Assembly (NCBI GenBank): GCA_964434235.1
Contig: CAYSUN010000008.1
Span: 1 to 34,467, forward strand
Length of the DNA: 34,467 nt
From: JABMRF01 sp964434235
GTDB taxonomy: Bacteria; Patescibacteriota; Patescibacteriia; UBA11705; JABHMO01
Direction of reading: 5' to 3'
Shown: one piece after another, positions 21,963 through 30,837 of the stretch
How positions within the stretch are numbered: position 1 is the first letter of the stretch
How the letters are laid out: each line of letters begins with the position of its first letter
Translations under genes and position numbers: made by a program
The notes under the pieces: model-generated
What the model was told of the DNA's origin: nothing
Database searches by the model: none
The model's input: only the letters and a program-made list of their open reading frames with translations

Positions 21963-24900
21963 ATGGCACAGATTGATGTATTCAAATCAAGCTTACGCTC
22001 GCTTAGCGTGATAGGAGTTTTGTTATTAGCAACTGCTGTTTTTTTGTGTTGTCAATATGCTGGTTTTTTTAGTCCAGCATTGGCTAGTTTGACGAACGGA
22101 GCGGATGCGGTTAATTTAGCAGGTCATTTAGATGCACTGGGTGCTGTTGATTATACAGAGTGGGGGGCTAATGATGGTTTGAACGGCTATGGATTTGATT
22201 CACCCCAAGGAGTGGCGGTGCACACAGCCAATCACCAGCTTTTTGTCAGTGATTCTGAAAATGATCGAGTTTTAGTTTTTAATTTGGATGCGGGCAACAA
22301 TTTATTGGACCACGAGGCTGATTATGTTTTGGGGCAAACGTCGCTGACCTCTTATAATATGATTTCTGCTAATGCGGCGGTTACGTCTACCAGTCTAACG
22401 AATCCTAAGGGCTTGGCGATTGATGAAGATAATAATTTATTATTTGTTTCTAACAGCGATGCCAATCGCGTTGTTGTTTATGATATTTCATCTATAAGCA
22501 ATGGGCAGGCCGCGGTACATGTTTTAGGTCAGGATGATTTTGTTTCTCGTGCCAGCGGTACGACGCAGACAACTTTGTCGGCACCTGTCGGGTTGTATTT
22601 TGATCCTGATAACGCGCGGCTGTTTGTGGCCGACGCGAGCAATAATCGCGTTTTGGCTTTTAATGTTTTGACAATAACCGACGGGGAAGAAGCAGAGTAT
22701 GTTTTTGGGCAAAGCGATTTTGTCAGCGGTACGGCAACGACAACGCAAGCTGGATTGTCTGGCCCACAATATATAGAGCAAGACAATGCTAATGCTCGGC
22801 TTTTTATTTCTGATAATACGAACCGTCGCGTAATAGTTCAAAATGGTTCGCAAACGTGGCAAGCCACCCAGCACCCGTTTAGTTATGACAGTACTGATTA
22901 TGACGGTGCGTATACAGCATATGTATATGCTGACAGTAATCCTGGGATTGCCGGTGACAGTGTTGTTTTGGATGAAAACGATGAAGATATTTCTTCGGCA
23001 ATCGGCAGTATTCCCGAGTCTTGGAATTTGGGCTTGGTGTCCGGTGATCCTGGTTTTAATAATCATACTTTTTATTTTCGCGATGATATATTTCCCGACT
23101 CAGCGACTGCTCTGACCTGGGTAAATGAAGCTTATCCGGGATTTAACGCAGTTATGGATTTTTGGGTGGATGATATTTTGACTTATGTTGGCGGTAATTA
23201 TGTTGCCGGTGTGGCGACAAACGAAGTATACTCGCCATCAATTGCGACAATTATTAGTTCTTACCAGTCTGGTAGCGTGCCTGATATCAATTCAACTATT
23301 ACTTATGTCAGCGGTCAGAGCGCGACTAATGTTTTGGGCCAGGCTGATTTTGTCAGTAATGATCAATTGGTTGTGACGGCAACTAGCATCCGGTCCCCAC
23401 GCGGGTTGGCCTATGAATACTCTGGAGAACTTTTGTTTGTTGCTGATGATGTTTTTGATCGAACTAGTGTGTTTGATGTTGCTGAGATTGTTGATTATGA
23501 AGAGGCAGTCAGTGTTTTGGGTGCAAGTAACCCCGCAGCCCCTGGATATCCATATACAGACACTCAGATGACTATGCATGGCGCATATGATGTTTGTATT
23601 GATGCAACCTCGGGTAATATTTGGATTGTTGATGAAACGGCTAATCGTGTTTTGATGTTTTATGATATTCAGGCAGACGGAGATGACGCCACAGATGTCA
23701 TCGGGCATTATCAAGGATCTTCGGTCGCTTATACTGTTGGTGCAACCAATAATGGTCCGACAGCAACCGGTTTTCATACTCCTAGTTCAATAGTAGTTGA
23801 TGAAGTTGGCCATCGTTTGTTTGTGGCTGATACGGAAAATAATCGAGTTTTAGTTTTTAATTTGAACTCCAGCAATGAACTGGTTGACTATACGGCCGAT
23901 TACGTGCTCGGACAAAGTGATTTTATTTCAGATACTTTGGACGGTATTCCTTTTACTTCTGCCGGTGATACGACTCAGCCATCAGCCTTGGCGTTTGATT
24001 CGGACCATAATTATTTGTTTGTTGCGGATGAGCATTGGCAGGTGACGATTTTCGATGTAGCGACAATAATTAACGGAGAATTTTCCTTGGGCAGACTTGG
24101 TGGTACTTGGCCGGATTTCTCAAGTCAAATTTACGGTATGACTTATGATACGACTGATTCTTTGTTGTTTGTGGTTGATTCAGGATTTAATCGAGTCTTG
24201 GTTTATGATTTTAGTTTGGGTATTCCGGCTGATCCAGCGTATGTGTTGGGGCAAGAGGATTTTGAACATTATGATAGTGGCTGTTCTTCAACTCAATTAA
24301 GGGAGCCTGGCGAGCTTGTTTATTCAAATGAAATTTTATACGTTGCAGATACAACGAATGGTCGTGTTTTAACCTTTGATTTGAGTGGCGGGATTACCAA
24401 TGGTATGGCAGCTTCTCATGTTTTGGGACAGGCTGATTTCGATACTTGCGATGGAGTAGATGTTTCGTCCGTTTCAATTTATGGGCCGACGGCAATGAGC
24501 ATTGATCAATCAACGAACCGTTTATTTGTCGGAGATGGTACTGCCAACCGTGTACTGGTGTATGATATTGAATCGATCATTGACCACGAGGCAGCAGTTA
24601 ATGTTTTAGGACAATCTTCCATGACTGCGTGGACTGAAGGTGTCGGTGTGTCGAGTCTGTATACGCCTCGTAGTTTATTTTTTACCAGCGCAGAGGCACA
24701 ACTTTTTGTTGCTGATTCGGGTAATGATCGTCTGATGATTTTTGATGCTGTTGACAATACAGCTCCTACTGGCACAACCCCGACTTTTGTTTCTCAGTCA
24801 ACGGACGGGAGCGGTTATGTAACTTTTACAACCCAGCTGGATGATTATGATGATGATAATTTAAAATTAAAAGTTGAATATTCTGATGATGGTGGTTCGA

Positions 24901-27900
24901 ATTGGTATACGCCATATTTGACTGCTGTGACTGATTCACTGGAAAATACTTATACTTATACCGTGAAAAGAATTCCTTTTTCGTATAATGGGCAGGATTA
25001 TGAAGCTGACGGTAATGGCGGAAGTGGTGGTTTATTGTTGGTTTATGATGATACGGGCGATCCTGAAAATGATTTTGCTATTCTTACTTCAAATGATGAA
25101 GATATTACAGATTATATAAATGGTCAAATAGATGATGTCAGTGGATTACCAACAAATTTTCCATGGAATTTGGCTTTAATTGGTAATGTTGATATGGGTA
25201 TGTATTTTACTTCATATGTTGATGATAATGTTTTTGCCAGCTCTGGTGAGTGGGAGGCTTATCTTGATAATTTGGGCATGAGCGATTGGACTATCGATTT
25301 TTGGGCTGATGATGTTTTTGTTTATTCCGATGAAGACTATGTATATACGGCACCGAGCGGGCCGACCACAATTAACGATTACCAGGTGGGTGATCCGGCG
25401 ATTGAGCCTACTTTGGACGAGGAAGCACCATCTGAACCTGATGTGACGAATTCTTCTAGCTCGACGATCGCACGCATTCCATTTAGTTACAATGGCAATA
25501 ATTATATTTCTTTTGGTGGCGGGCCGGGCAATGGGATAATAGTTGTTTACGATGATACTGGAGTGACTGTTAATGACTTATTTGTGGTTAATTCAAATGA
25601 TTATGATATTACCGATTATTTATCAGATCCACCACAAACTTGGAATTTAGGACTTGTCCATTTGGGGGCGACTTATATTACTTCAGTTGTTGATGATGCT
25701 GTTTTTGCTAGTTCTGTAGACCTAGATACATATCTTGACAATTTGGGCATGGGTGATTGGACAGTAGATTTTTGGGCTGATGATTTGTTTGTATATAGTG
25801 GTGGAGAATATGCTTATACAGCGCCGAGCGGACCGACAGTGGTTAATGATTATCAGGAGGGTGATCCTGCGATTACAGTGTCTTTGTCGTCTTCATATCA
25901 GATTGGTTCAACCACGCCGATTGTGACAACGTCTGGTGCTAATACTTTAACGATTGTTTGGAATAGCGGAAGTGCTTTGAATTCATCATCTTTGTCTGAG
26001 ACTGCACAATCTGACATTAAAGTCAGAGTAACACCAAACGATGCTTTGATCGATGGTTCGGTTCAAACTTCATCTGCTTTTAGTGTAGACAACTTAGCAC
26101 CGAGTGGATTAACAGAGTTGGTGACCGGTACGGCTACTTCTACTACAGTGCCTTTGGCTTGGACCAGCGTGACTGAAACAAATTTTAATCATTATGAAAT
26201 ATGGTATGGAATCAGTGAAAGCGATGTTGCGTCCAGAACGGGTACGGCTAATGAATGGGACGATAACGATGATGCTACGCTTTCAACCAGAACAACAGCC
26301 GGCACAACGGTTACCGGGTTGACTGCGACTACAACATATTATTTTAAGATTTGGGCGATCGATAATTATGGAAATTATGAGACAGTGGCGGATACTAATA
26401 TTACGACTGGTTCAGATGGACGTAGGGATACTGATCCAGATCCAATTCCTACTCCTGATCCAGAACCTGAACCTGAGCCAGAACCAGAACCTGGGTTAGA
26501 GGTTCCAGCTGTTCCAACGATCGGCTTACCTTTTGTTATTTCAGATTCAGAAATAAAGTGGATATTCACTGATAATGCTGATAATGAAGAAGGGTTTGAA
26601 CTTCGAGATAGTGAGGGGGCGGTTATGACAAAAGTTGAAGAAACAAATTTAGCTTATATAATTGAAAGTTCTCTTTTGCCAAATACTAATTATCAAAGAA
26701 AGGTTTATGCTTACAATGCAGATGGGTATAGTAGTGCTTCAGCTTTGTCTACGGAGGTTTTTACTTTAGCAACAGTTCCATCAATTAGTAGTTCTATTGT
26801 TCTTAATAGTAATTCTGTAAAATTGAAAATAAATTCTAATGAAAATCCAGATTATACTGATCTAGCTATTTATGAAAGTGAAAACTCAAAATGGGTTCAA
26901 GCTGATGGCTCTCTTGGTGATAATAGATTTTATCAATCTTTTGCTAGTTGGAGTGAGGAGGTTTTAGTTGCTCCTTTGGTCGACGGTCAAGAATATACAT
27001 TTTTATTGATTGCTAGAAACGAAAATGATTTAGAAACAAATTATTCTGCACCGTATAATGTTTTAGTTACCAGAAAACCAAACATTGTTTTAACAAAAAA
27101 AGTTGGAATAAATATTTCTGAAGAACTTGCTCAATTTGGTTTTGGACAGGCAGTTTTTGCTCAAGATGAGAAAGTCACTTTAGTAAGTCAATTACCATTG
27201 TATGAATTTTTCTTGAATAAAGTTATTTGGGTATTGTTGGGTGTTTTGTTAATCTTGGTTTTTGTTTTACTCATAGCAAGCACAAAACACAAAGGCTTGA
27301 ATAAAGTTAAGAGTTTAAAACATACTCGAAAACTTTTGTGTCATGATTTGAAAAGAAATAACTCTGAGCATTTTTATCATTTGATAAATCATGAAGATAC
27401 CAGTAAAGATGGTGTTCGTTATAAGATTCATCATGTTTGTTATAAATATAGTGGAGCAACCTTTTTGGGCTTAGTACTCAGTGTTTGCGCGAAGTCAGCA
27501 ATGGTTTTATTAACTGCATTTTTGGTTTATGGAAACATTAATGTTTTTGCTTTTGAAAATCAAGCTGGTGCAGATGTTTTTGTTGGAGATGTTTTAACTT
27601 ATGAAATTAGTTATTTAAATAATGGTGGTAGTGCGGTTAGTGATTTAGTTATTAGAGATATAATTCCAGATGGAACAGGGAATGTTATTTTAAATTCTGA
27701 CTTGGTTACAGTGGACGGAAAAGTAGCAAAATATGAAAAAAAATTAGAGCCAGGTGAGATTGCGTCAATGAAGTTTGATGTTACTGTGACTGGTCAAGTT
27801 GGAGAAACCATTAGTAATATGGCAATAGCTACTTATTATTATGGTCAGTTGGCAAATAGTAATACTGTGGTTAATGTTATTGCTGAGCCAGAGCCTGAAC

Positions 27901-29510
27901 CAGAGCCAGAACCTGAGATAATTGATACTGATGAAGATGGCTTTGCTGATGACATTGATAATTGTCCAACTGTATATAATGCTGATCAATTGGATACAGA
28001 TTTAGATGGGGTTGGCGACGTGTGCGAACCAGTTGTTATTATTGAAGATCCAGTAGAGCCAATAGATCCAGTTGTTCCTGATCCAGTTGTTTCTGATCCA
28101 ATTGTTCCAGTAATTCCACCAAGCCCTGGTTTACCCGCCGAAGTTGTTTCAGAGCAACCAGATTTGCCAGTAGTTATTGAGCCAATAGAAGAACCGAGTG
28201 AACCAATTGAAGATCCAAAGCAAGAAATAGAGGAAAAGCCAGTAAAACCGATTGTTGCTGGGGTAATCAATTCAGTTACAACAGCAATAAAAGAATTTGA
28301 TTTTGATAAAACAATGGTGGCTGTTTCTGAAACAACAAAAAAAATACAAAACTTTACCATTGATAATCCTGAAGTTGAAAAGGTTAATGACTTAATTGAT
28401 GAGCCGGTTATGACAGCTGTAACAACAGCTTCGATTATAGCTTTGGCGACAGTCGGTACGACAAGTGCTACCGGCGCGAGTTTGTTAGTTTACGCTCAGT
28501 TATTATTTACTCAGCCTTTGCTCTTATTTACAAGAAGAAAACGTCGGGGTTGGGGAATGGTTTATAATTCCATTACGAAAAAACCAGTTGATTTAGCGGT
28601 TGTTAGATTGTTTGATTATGAAACAAAGAAGTTATTAAGAACAAAGGTTACGGACAAGTTTGGTCGATATGAGTTTATTCTTAATCCAGGTAAATATTAT
28701 ATTGTAGTTGATAAAAATGATCATAAATTTCCAACAAGATTAATTGCTGATCAAAAAGATGATGGTGAATTTATGGATATTTATACTGGTCAAATTATTG
28801 AGGTGACAGAACGGGATGCTGTTAGTTTTCCTATCCCACTTGATCCTGCCCAAAAATTATTAAGTAATGTTCAGTTTAGAAAAAAAGTTTGGCATCGTAA
28901 ATTACAATCAGTTTTGACCTTATTAGCTCCTATAGCAGCTATAATATCATTTATTATTAGTCCAAGTTGGAAATTTGCTGGTTTGATTTTCGCCCAGTTT
29001 ATATTGTATTTTCTATTTAAGCGATTAGCCTTGGGTCCAAAACCAACTCAGTGGGGCGTTGTTGAAGATTCGCCAAGAAAAATTCCATTAGCTAATTCAA
29101 TTGTCCGAGTTTTTGAAACTAGATTTAATAAATTATTAGAAACACAAATAACTGATCGAAAGGGAAGATATTCATTTTTGGTTGGTAATCAAGAGTATTA
29201 TTTAACAGCTGAAAAGCCAGGATATTATGAAAAGAGAAGTAAGGTTATTGATTTAAAAGATAAAAAAAGTGGTTATCTGACTGAGAACATAAATCTTGAA
29301 CCGCATGATCTTGGTAAAAAAATAACTCAAGCTCAAAAAAGAGGGGAACGCGTTACCTTGAGAACAGGACTGGGACAACAAATAGAAAAATTTGTTAATG
29401 GTAAACAAAAAGTTGTTCGACCGGAAGATCAAAAGTTCAAAACCAAGATTAAGGAAGTTGATGTTGAAGAAATGCATGAAGATTTTTATGATTTGGATAA
29501 TATTCATTAA
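21963..29510 (+). CDS. Giant envelope protein: NHL propellers, repeated novel domain, FN3, DUF11, TSP3, carboxypeptidase-regulatory-like domains
   Basis: 2515 residues. Signal sequence at about 10-40 (SPALAS). Twelve NHL-type blades (about 77-930; consensus LFVADxxNNRVLVFD, most followed by VLGQxDF), enough for two six-bladed propellers. One copy of an unrecognised domain (about 304-443) is inserted between blades 4 and 5; two more copies follow (about 1003-1149 and 1171-1307). FN3-like domain (about 1377-1480), then GRRDT (1486-1490) and an Asp/Pro/Glu linker. More FN3-like domains (about 1513-1705), then a membrane helix (about 1746-1770), a basic loop and a second helix (about 1830-1863). 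DUF11-like domain (about 1865-1970), calcium-binding TSP3-type repeat (DTDEDGFADDIDNCP and DTDLDGVGDVC) and a Pro-rich stretch. More membrane segments separate two carboxypeptidase-regulatory-like beta domains (about 2196-2290 and 2360-2445). The N-terminal two-thirds should be outside the cell; the C terminus spans the membrane several times. Base composition changes along the gene, suggesting a mosaic. Function unknown; binding or envelope scaffolding is likely. Confidence 0.88.
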   Translation: MAQIDVFKSSLRSLSVIGVLLLATAVFLCCQYAGFFSPALASLTNGADAVNLAGHLDALGAVDYTEWGANDGLNGYGFDSPQGVAVHTANHQLFVSDSENDRVLVFNLDAGNNLLDHEADYVLGQTSLTSYNMISANAAVTSTSLTNPKGLAIDEDNNLLFVSNSDANRVVVYDISSISNGQAAVHVLGQDDFVSRASGTTQTTLSAPVGLYFDPDNARLFVADASNNRVLAFNVLTITDGEEAEYVFGQSDFVSGTATTTQAGLSGPQYIEQDNANARLFISDNTNRRVIVQNGSQTWQATQHPFSYDSTDYDGAYTAYVYADSNPGIAGDSVVLDENDEDISSAIGSIPESWNLGLVSGDPGFNNHTFYFRDDIFPDSATALTWVNEAYPGFNAVMDFWVDDILTYVGGNYVAGVATNEVYSPSIATIISSYQSGSVPDINSTITYVSGQSATNVLGQADFVSNDQLVVTATSIRSPRGLAYEYSGELLFVADDVFDRTSVFDVAEIVDYEEAVSVLGASNPAAPGYPYTDTQMTMHGAYDVCIDATSGNIWIVDETANRVLMFYDIQADGDDATDVIGHYQGSSVAYTVGATNNGPTATGFHTPSSIVVDEVGHRLFVADTENNRVLVFNLNSSNELVDYTADYVLGQSDFISDTLDGIPFTSAGDTTQPSALAFDSDHNYLFVADEHWQVTIFDVATIINGEFSLGRLGGTWPDFSSQIYGMTYDTTDSLLFVVDSGFNRVLVYDFSLGIPADPAYVLGQEDFEHYDSGCSSTQLREPGELVYSNEILYVADTTNGRVLTFDLSGGITNGMAASHVLGQADFDTCDGVDVSSVSIYGPTAMSIDQSTNRLFVGDGTANRVLVYDIESIIDHEAAVNVLGQSSMTAWTEGVGVSSLYTPRSLFFTSAEAQLFVADSGNDRLMIFDAVDNTAPTGTTPTFVSQSTDGSGYVTFTTQLDDYDDDNLKLKVEYSDDGGSNWYTPYLTAVTDSLENTYTYTVKRIPFSYNGQDYEADGNGGSGGLLLVYDDTGDPENDFAILTSNDEDITDYINGQIDDVSGLPTNFPWNLALIGNVDMGMYFTSYVDDNVFASSGEWEAYLDNLGMSDWTIDFWADDVFVYSDEDYVYTAPSGPTTINDYQVGDPAIEPTLDEEAPSEPDVTNSSSSTIARIPFSYNGNNYISFGGGPGNGIIVVYDDTGVTVNDLFVVNSNDYDITDYLSDPPQTWNLGLVHLGATYITSVVDDAVFASSVDLDTYLDNLGMGDWTVDFWADDLFVYSGGEYAYTAPSGPTVVNDYQEGDPAITVSLSSSYQIGSTTPIVTTSGANTLTIVWNSGSALNSSSLSETAQSDIKVRVTPNDALIDGSVQTSSAFSVDNLAPSGLTELVTGTATSTTVPLAWTSVTETNFNHYEIWYGISESDVASRTGTANEWDDNDDATLSTRTTAGTTVTGLTATTTYYFKIWAIDNYGNYETVADTNITTGSDGRRDTDPDPIPTPDPEPEPEPEPEPGLEVPAVPTIGLPFVISDSEIKWIFTDNADNEEGFELRDSEGAVMTKVEETNLAYIIESSLLPNTNYQRKVYAYNADGYSSASALSTEVFTLATVPSISSSIVLNSNSVKLKINSNENPDYTDLAIYESENSKWVQADGSLGDNRFYQSFASWSEEVLVAPLVDGQEYTFLLIARNENDLETNYSAPYNVLVTRKPNIVLTKKVGINISEELAQFGFGQAVFAQDEKVTLVSQLPLYEFFLNKVIWVLLGVLLILVFVLLIASTKHKGLNKVKSLKHTRKLLCHDLKRNNSEHFYHLINHEDTSKDGVRYKIHHVCYKYSGATFLGLVLSVCAKSAMVLLTAFLVYGNINVFAFENQAGADVFVGDVLTYEISYLNNGGSAVSDLVIRDIIPDGTGNVILNSDLVTVDGKVAKYEKKLEPGEIASMKFDVTVTGQVGETISNMAIATYYYGQLANSNTVVNVIAEPEPEPEPEPEIIDTDEDGFADDIDNCPTVYNADQLDTDLDGVGDVCEPVVIIEDPVEPIDPVVPDPVVSDPIVPVIPPSPGLPAEVVSEQPDLPVVIEPIEEPSEPIEDPKQEIEEKPVKPIVAGVINSVTTAIKEFDFDKTMVAVSETTKKIQNFTIDNPEVEKVNDLIDEPVMTAVTTASIIALATVGTTSATGASLLVYAQLLFTQPLLLFTRRKRRGWGMVYNSITKKPVDLAVVRLFDYETKKLLRTKVTDKFGRYEFILNPGKYYIVVDKNDHKFPTRLIADQKDDGEFMDIYTGQIIEVTERDAVSFPIPLDPAQKLLSNVQFRKKVWHRKLQSVLTLLAPIAAIISFIISPSWKFAGLIFAQFILYFLFKRLALGPKPTQWGVVEDSPRKIPLANSIVRVFETRFNKLLETQITDRKGRYSFLVGNQEYYLTAEKPGYYEKRSKVIDLKDKKSGYLTENINLEPHDLGKKITQAQKRGERVTLRTGLGQQIEKFVNGKQKVVRPEDQKFKTKIKEVDVEEMHEDFYDLDNIH
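22872..23292 (+). repeat. Novel domain copy A (inside the NHL propeller)
   Basis: Encodes HPFSYDSTDYDG ... DENDEDIS ... SWNLGLV ... FRDDIFPDS ... DFWVDDILTYVGGNY ... SYQSGSVPDI. It shares its order of motifs with copies B and C but is the most diverged. Confidence 0.75.
24969..25407 (+). repeat. Novel domain copy B
   Basis: Encodes RIPFSYNGQDY ... VYDDTGDPENDF ... NDEDITDY ... PWNLALI ... YVDDNVFASS ... YLDNLGMSDWTIDFWADD ... TAPSGPTTINDYQVGDPAI. Confidence 0.9.
25473..25881 (+). repeat. Novel domain copy C
   Basis: Encodes RIPFSYNGNNY ... VYDDTGVTVNDL ... NDYDITDY ... TWNLGLV ... VVDDAVFASS ... YLDNLGMGDWTVDFWADD ... TAPSGPTVVNDYQEGDPAI. Very similar to copy B; the two are 66 nt apart. Confidence 0.9.
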
Positions 29511-29515
29511 ATAAT

Positions 29516-29659
29516 ATGAATGAAGATTTAAATTATCCTAGAAAAAACCACAAGCACAAAGTTTTTTTAGCTTTGAACTTAATGGTGTTATTTATTGCTT
29601 TAGGTGTTTGGTTGATAATTCATATTGTTACGGATAATTTTGCTTTAGCCCAATATTAA
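29516..29659 (+). CDS. 47-residue single-pass membrane protein
   Basis: A short frame that starts 5 nt after the stop of the giant envelope gene and ends 1 nt before the next start. Residues 1-16 are basic/polar (MNEDLNYPRKNHKHK), followed by one hydrophobic helix (about 17-38) and a C-terminal NFALAQY. That looks like a signal-anchor with a signal-peptidase-type ALA-Q site at the very end. Spacing on both sides implies one operon of three genes. It may be an assembly or anchoring partner of the giant protein. Not recognised as a known family. Confidence 0.65.
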   Translation: MNEDLNYPRKNHKHKVFLALNLMVLFIALGVWLIIHIVTDNFALAQY

Positions 29660-29660
29660 T

Positions 29661-29882
29661 ATGCTTGAGTATTTTACTTACAAAAGAATTTTAGCCTTAG
29701 CTGTGTTGGCTTGTATTGTTTGGGTTGCTTTAATTTTATATAGAGTTGGTCGAGGTGAAATTATAAAAAAAGTAGATTTTTGGAAATCTAAATGGAAAAT
29801 AGTTTTATTTTGGATGGTGGTTGCTTTAATTTTACTTACAGCTTTGTATTTTCTAAATAAGTGGGGATTATTAGAAAGTTAA
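29661..29882 (+). CDS. 73-residue protein with two membrane helices
   Basis: Starts 1 nt after the stop of the preceding 47-codon gene. Helices at about 8-26 (ILALAVLACIVWVALILY) and 45-66 (KIVLFWMVVALILLTALYFL) are joined by a basic loop (GRGEIIKKVDFWKSKWK). This gives an N-out/C-out or N-in/C-in hairpin; the positive loop favours a cytoplasmic loop. There are no known motifs. It is the last gene of the envelope operon and is followed by a strong terminator. Confidence 0.75.
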   Translation: MLEYFTYKRILALAVLACIVWVALILYRVGRGEIIKKVDFWKSKWKIVLFWMVVALILLTALYFLNKWGLLES

Positions 29883-29903
29883 TGTAGTTTTTAAAAAAAA
29901 TAT

Positions 29904-29939
29904 AAAAGTCGGCGAAACTGTACAGTTTCGCCGACTTTT
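29904..29939. terminator. Strong palindromic terminator of the envelope operon
   Basis: A perfect 17-bp inverted repeat, AAAAGTCGGCGAAACTG and its complement, with a TA centre. The T-run is longer on the minus-strand side, so it could stop transcription from both directions. Confidence 0.88.
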
Positions 29940-29947
29940 AGTGTAAG

Positions 29948-30019
29948 AAAAATACCCTTAATAAGAAACGTTAACGATTTTAGAAGATAGAAATATTAAC
30001 GTTATTTGTGGGTATTTTT
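29948..30019 (-). terminator. Long two-part hairpin after the 27-residue gene
   Basis: AAAAATACCC/GGGTATTTTT (10 bp) encloses a second stem AACGTTAA/TTAACGTT (8 bp). The outer arm touches the stop codon of the small gene, and on the minus strand it ends in TTTTT. Confidence 0.75.
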
Positions 30020-30101
30020 ACCTTGTTTCTCCACTTTTACGAAGTCTTTTAATTTTTGGTACTTTTACGCCAATACCTCGTTTTATTTTTTTTCTGGCCA
30101 T
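30018..30101 (-). CDS. 27-residue highly basic protein (possible ribosome-associated peptide)
   Basis: A short frame beginning MARKKIKRGI and ending KSGETR. Twelve of 27 residues are Lys or Arg and only one is acidic, a composition like small ribosomal proteins. It starts 60 nt after the 3' end of tRNA-Asp on the same strand, downstream of infC-rpmI-rplT, and its stop codon touches a strong hairpin. A longer frame that runs back through the tRNA is not credible. No strong Shine-Dalgarno is seen. It may be a lineage-specific ribosomal or RNA-binding peptide; this is inference from composition and place. Confidence 0.55.
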   Translation of the reverse strand: MARKKIKRGIGVKVPKIKRLRKSGETR

Positions 30102-30160
30102 ATTTAGTAAGATTAAAATTATATTAAGATTGTTTAAGATTTGCCGTGAAAAATTATTCA

Positions 30161-30237
30161 TGGCGGACCGGACGGGACTCGGACCCGCGATCTCCTGCGT
30201 GACAGGCAGGTGTGTTAACCAACTACACCACCGATCC
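30161..30237 (-). tRNA. tRNA-Asp (GTC)
   Basis: A 77-nt cloverleaf. The acceptor stem GGATCGG/CCGGTCC has one G-U pair, and the anticodon arm is CCTGC-CTGTCAC-GCAGG with anticodon GTC. The T arm is GCGGG-TCCGAGT-CCCGT (one G-U pair), and the 3' end GCCA includes an encoded CCA. Confidence 0.96.
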
Positions 30238-30325
30238 ATATTTATTCAAATATTATATGTGTTAAGATTATAGATTAAACTTTGGGTAAAGTCAAGAGTA
30301 GTGTTGATATATTTTTCAGGATAAA

Positions 30326-30357
30326 AAAACTACCCTTAATTACTTAATGGTAGTTTT
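30326..30357 (-). terminator. Rho-independent terminator of infC-rpmI-rplT
   Basis: On the minus strand AAAACTACC pairs with GGTAGTTTT and is followed by TTTT, 7 nt after the rplT stop. Confidence 0.85.
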
Positions 30358-30364
30358 AATAATT

Positions 30365-30778
30365 TTATTTAGCAGGTTCAAGGTTAGCTTTTGGTTTTTC
30401 TTTCTTTTCAACTGGATCTTTGACTGAAGCAGTTTCTTTGACCTGTTCAACGATTTTAGCAAAAACTTCAGTATTGTTTTCAGCCATGTCAGCCATAACT
30501 TTTCTATCTAACTCAATATTGTTTTTTTTGATTAAGTTGATAAATTTACTATAGCTTAGGTCAAACACTCTGACAGCGGCATTAAGCTTTATTAACCACA
30601 ATCCACGCATTGTTCTTTTCTTCACCTTGCGATCTCGGTAAGCGTAATTTCCAGCTTTCAAGATTGCAACTTTCGCAAGTTTGATTAAATTTTTTCTACC
30701 ATGTCGGTAGCCTTTAACAGCTTTTAAGATTTTTCGTCTTTTCTTGACATGCGCAGCACCTCTTTTTACTCTCGGCAT
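30365..30778 (-). CDS. rplT: 50S ribosomal protein bL20
   Basis: 137 residues. The first 115 or so match bL20 (MPRVKRGAAHVKKRRKILK, KGYRHGRKNLIKLAK, AYRDRKVKKRTMRGLWLIKL, then YSKFINLIKKNNIELDRKVM). The protein binds 23S rRNA early in 50S assembly. The C-terminal 20 residues are a Lys/Glu/Pro-rich extension. It is third in the conserved infC-rpmI-rplT operon. In many bacteria L20 represses this operon by binding its leader mRNA; I did not find a clear mimic structure here. Confidence 0.97.
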   Translation of the reverse strand: MPRVKRGAAHVKKRRKILKAVKGYRHGRKNLIKLAKVAILKAGNYAYRDRKVKKRTMRGLWLIKLNAAVRVFDLSYSKFINLIKKNNIELDRKVMADMAENNTEVFAKIVEQVKETASVKDPVEKKEKPKANLEPAK

Positions 30779-30837
30779 ATATTTCGACTATTAATGACGG
30801 GACACCAATAGTTCAAATTAATATTAAATAATTTAGT

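Noticed and set aside
22524..23066. 180-codon antisense frame within the giant envelope gene
   Set aside because: It is a shadow of repetitive coding sequence with no start signal, and the sense strand has clear NHL repeats.
27986..28360. Ser/Gly/Thr-rich 124-codon antisense frame
   Set aside because: It is the reverse of the Pro/Glu/Asp-rich linker of the giant protein, a common artefact.
30018..30239. 73-codon minus-strand frame covering tRNA-Asp and the small basic gene
   Set aside because: The first two-thirds is a translation of the tRNA gene; only the last 27 codons from the ATG at 30101 are plausible.
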